Of a DNA stretch of 64,000 bases, positions 63,183 to 64,000 are shown piece by piece. Positions within the stretch are counted from its first letter, which is position 1. Every line of letters begins with the position of its first letter. Source of the DNA: Alkaliphilus sp. B6464 (lineage in GTDB: Bacteria > Bacillota > Clostridia > Peptostreptococcales > Natronincolaceae); assembly GCF_018141165.1 (NCBI RefSeq), contig NZ_CP058557.1, forward strand, positions 1,302,001 through 1,366,000. The letters are read 5' to 3'. A program made the translations under genes and the position numbers. Below the pieces are notes generated by a model, which had not been told where the DNA came from, made no database searches, and saw nothing but the letters and a program-made list of their open reading frames with translations.

Positions 63183-63857
63183 ATGAAAAAATTGATCTGT
63201 GCAAAGGATGTTGAGGCTGCTGGAAATCAAGGGGAAAAAGTGATTTGCATTGACAGCAATACAATTATTACTCCTTCAGCAAAAGATGTAGCAAAAGCAT
63301 GTGGAATAGAATTTTCTACAGAAGCATCTGTTTGTGAGTCAAAGAGTGCTTGTGAAGCAAAAGTAGCTGAAACAGTTAAAAACTGTGGTGAAGGACTGGA
63401 CAGTGAAATGATTTATAATCTACTCAAGACTATGATGGATAAGGGACTTTTAAATGGAATACTGGATTCAATTATGAAGCCTAAGCCCTATGAAGCTGAA
63501 ACTGCTTCTAATGGATTAAAGGTAGTACGTGGCAGCTCTGTAAAGTTTGACACTTTTGATACTGGAAATCCTAATGCAAAGGTATCCTATCAAGAGTTAA
63601 TCAGTAAAGAAGAGTCTGCTATGAGTGCTGGCTTCCTAACTATTGATAATTCTAAATTTGACTGGGAGCTGACTTATGAAGAAATTGATTATGTAATTGA
63701 AGGAACTTTAACAGTTACTATTGATGGTAAGACTTTAACAGCATATCCTGGCGATGTAGTCTATGTTCCATCAGGTTCAAAAGTTATTTGGGGTTCCCCT
63801 GATAAAGCTAAGGTGTTTTATGTTACCTATCCAGCCAATTGGGCTGATCTTGTATAA
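63183..63857 (+). CDS. eutQ: EutQ-type cupin protein
   Basis: A 224-residue EutQ-family protein with an N-terminal linker (KKLICAKDVEAAG) and a C-terminal cupin (DYVIEGTLTVTIDGKTLTAYPGDVVYVPSGSKVIWGS). EutQ of Salmonella is reported to have acetate kinase activity, which here could turn acetyl phosphate into ATP. Ahead of the ATG stands GGAGAGG. A further shell gene follows. Confidence 0.88.
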   Translation: MKKLICAKDVEAAGNQGEKVICIDSNTIITPSAKDVAKACGIEFSTEASVCESKSACEAKVAETVKNCGEGLDSEMIYNLLKTMMDKGLLNGILDSIMKPKPYEAETASNGLKVVRGSSVKFDTFDTGNPNAKVSYQELISKEESAMSAGFLTIDNSKFDWELTYEEIDYVIEGTLTVTIDGKTLTAYPGDVVYVPSGSKVIWGSPDKAKVFYVTYPANWADLV

Positions 63858-63880
63858 GCTAAAGCTAGGGAGGGTTAGCA

Positions 63881-64000
63881 ATGCAGGCACTTGGATTAAT
63901 TGAAACAAAAGGACTTATTGCAGCTACAGAGAGTGCAGATGCTATGCTAAAGTCGGCAGCTGTGAATCTCTTAGAAAAAACATATGTTGGAGGCGGTCTC
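63881..64000 (+). CDS. BMC-H shell protein, partial at window end
   Basis: The first 40 codons of a further BMC-domain protein: MQALGLIETKGLIAATESAD, then AMLKSAAVNLLEKTYVGGGL. GGGAGGG lies nine bases before the ATG. The window ends here, so the gene continues outside and further choline genes probably follow. Confidence 0.9.
   Translation, partial: MQALGLIETKGLIAATESADAMLKSAAVNLLEKTYVGGGL

Noticed and set aside
1-64000. CRISPR arrays, tRNA and rRNA genes
   Set aside because: No regularly spaced repeats, no cloverleaf TTCRA-type arms and no rRNA-like blocks were noticed on either strand.

Overview
The window is low-GC DNA with strong AGGAGG ribosome-binding sites, frequent TTG and GTG starts, lipoprotein signal peptides and oxygen-sensitive chemistry (glycyl radical enzyme, butyryl-CoA dehydrogenase/Etf, flavoprotein reductase). 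This points to an anaerobic Clostridia, perhaps an Alkaliphilus-like or related lineage; the genus is my inference. No rRNA, tRNA or CRISPR array was found.

Layout. (1) 320-8901: a sigma-54-type promoter, then crotonase, GntP-type permease, CoA-transferase, acyl-CoA dehydrogenase, EtfB and EtfA, followed by a sigma-54 activator; together they look like uptake and reduction of a 3-hydroxyacid or enoate through its CoA ester. (2) 8931-12061: a manganese (yybP-ykoY) riboswitch ahead of a P-type cation ATPase. (3) 12194-16489, minus: a surface O-acetylation set (MBOAT, DHHW protein, DUF4358-like lipoprotein, SGNH hydrolase). (4) 16803-23651, minus: a Rieske-FAD oxidoreductase, a tocopherol-cyclase-like protein, two unknown proteins, and an ECF sigma/membrane protein/TPR operon. 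(5) 24013-38336: glnS, a TSCPD protein, a MATE pump, an exported flavoprotein reductase with a YesM/YesN two-component pair, M23 peptidase-bactofilin, a polar amino-acid ABC importer, AzlCD and DegV. (6) 39141-43210: a Fur-box-controlled siderophore ABC importer.

(7) 43441-64000: a choline-utilisation microcompartment region. A PocR-type histidine kinase/AraC response regulator, an iron alcohol dehydrogenase and a LicA-like choline kinase lie on one side. A decayed, inverted-repeat-bounded mobile element (48395-50423) with recombinase and TnpV relics comes next. Then follows a long operon: transporter, small protein, two BMC-H shell proteins, an aldehyde dehydrogenase homologue, CutC, CutD, EutS, EutP, a EutT-like protein, EutJ, further shell proteins, PduS, PduT, EutQ and a BMC-H gene cut by the window end. 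CutC has every catalytic residue at the exact published positions (D216, F395, C489, E491, G821) when read from a TTG start. Choline would be cleaved to trimethylamine and acetaldehyde inside the shell; the alcohol dehydrogenase would make ethanol.

Most notable: the aldehyde dehydrogenase in this operon has Ser where both the catalytic Cys and the oxyanion-hole Asn should be, so it is probably a pseudoenzyme or does different chemistry. Other points of interest are the boundaries of the decayed element, a Cys-rich insertion in the riboswitch-controlled ATPase, the sigma-54 promoter/activator pairing, and relics of a second tocopherol-cyclase-like locus and of a cyclase-family gene.
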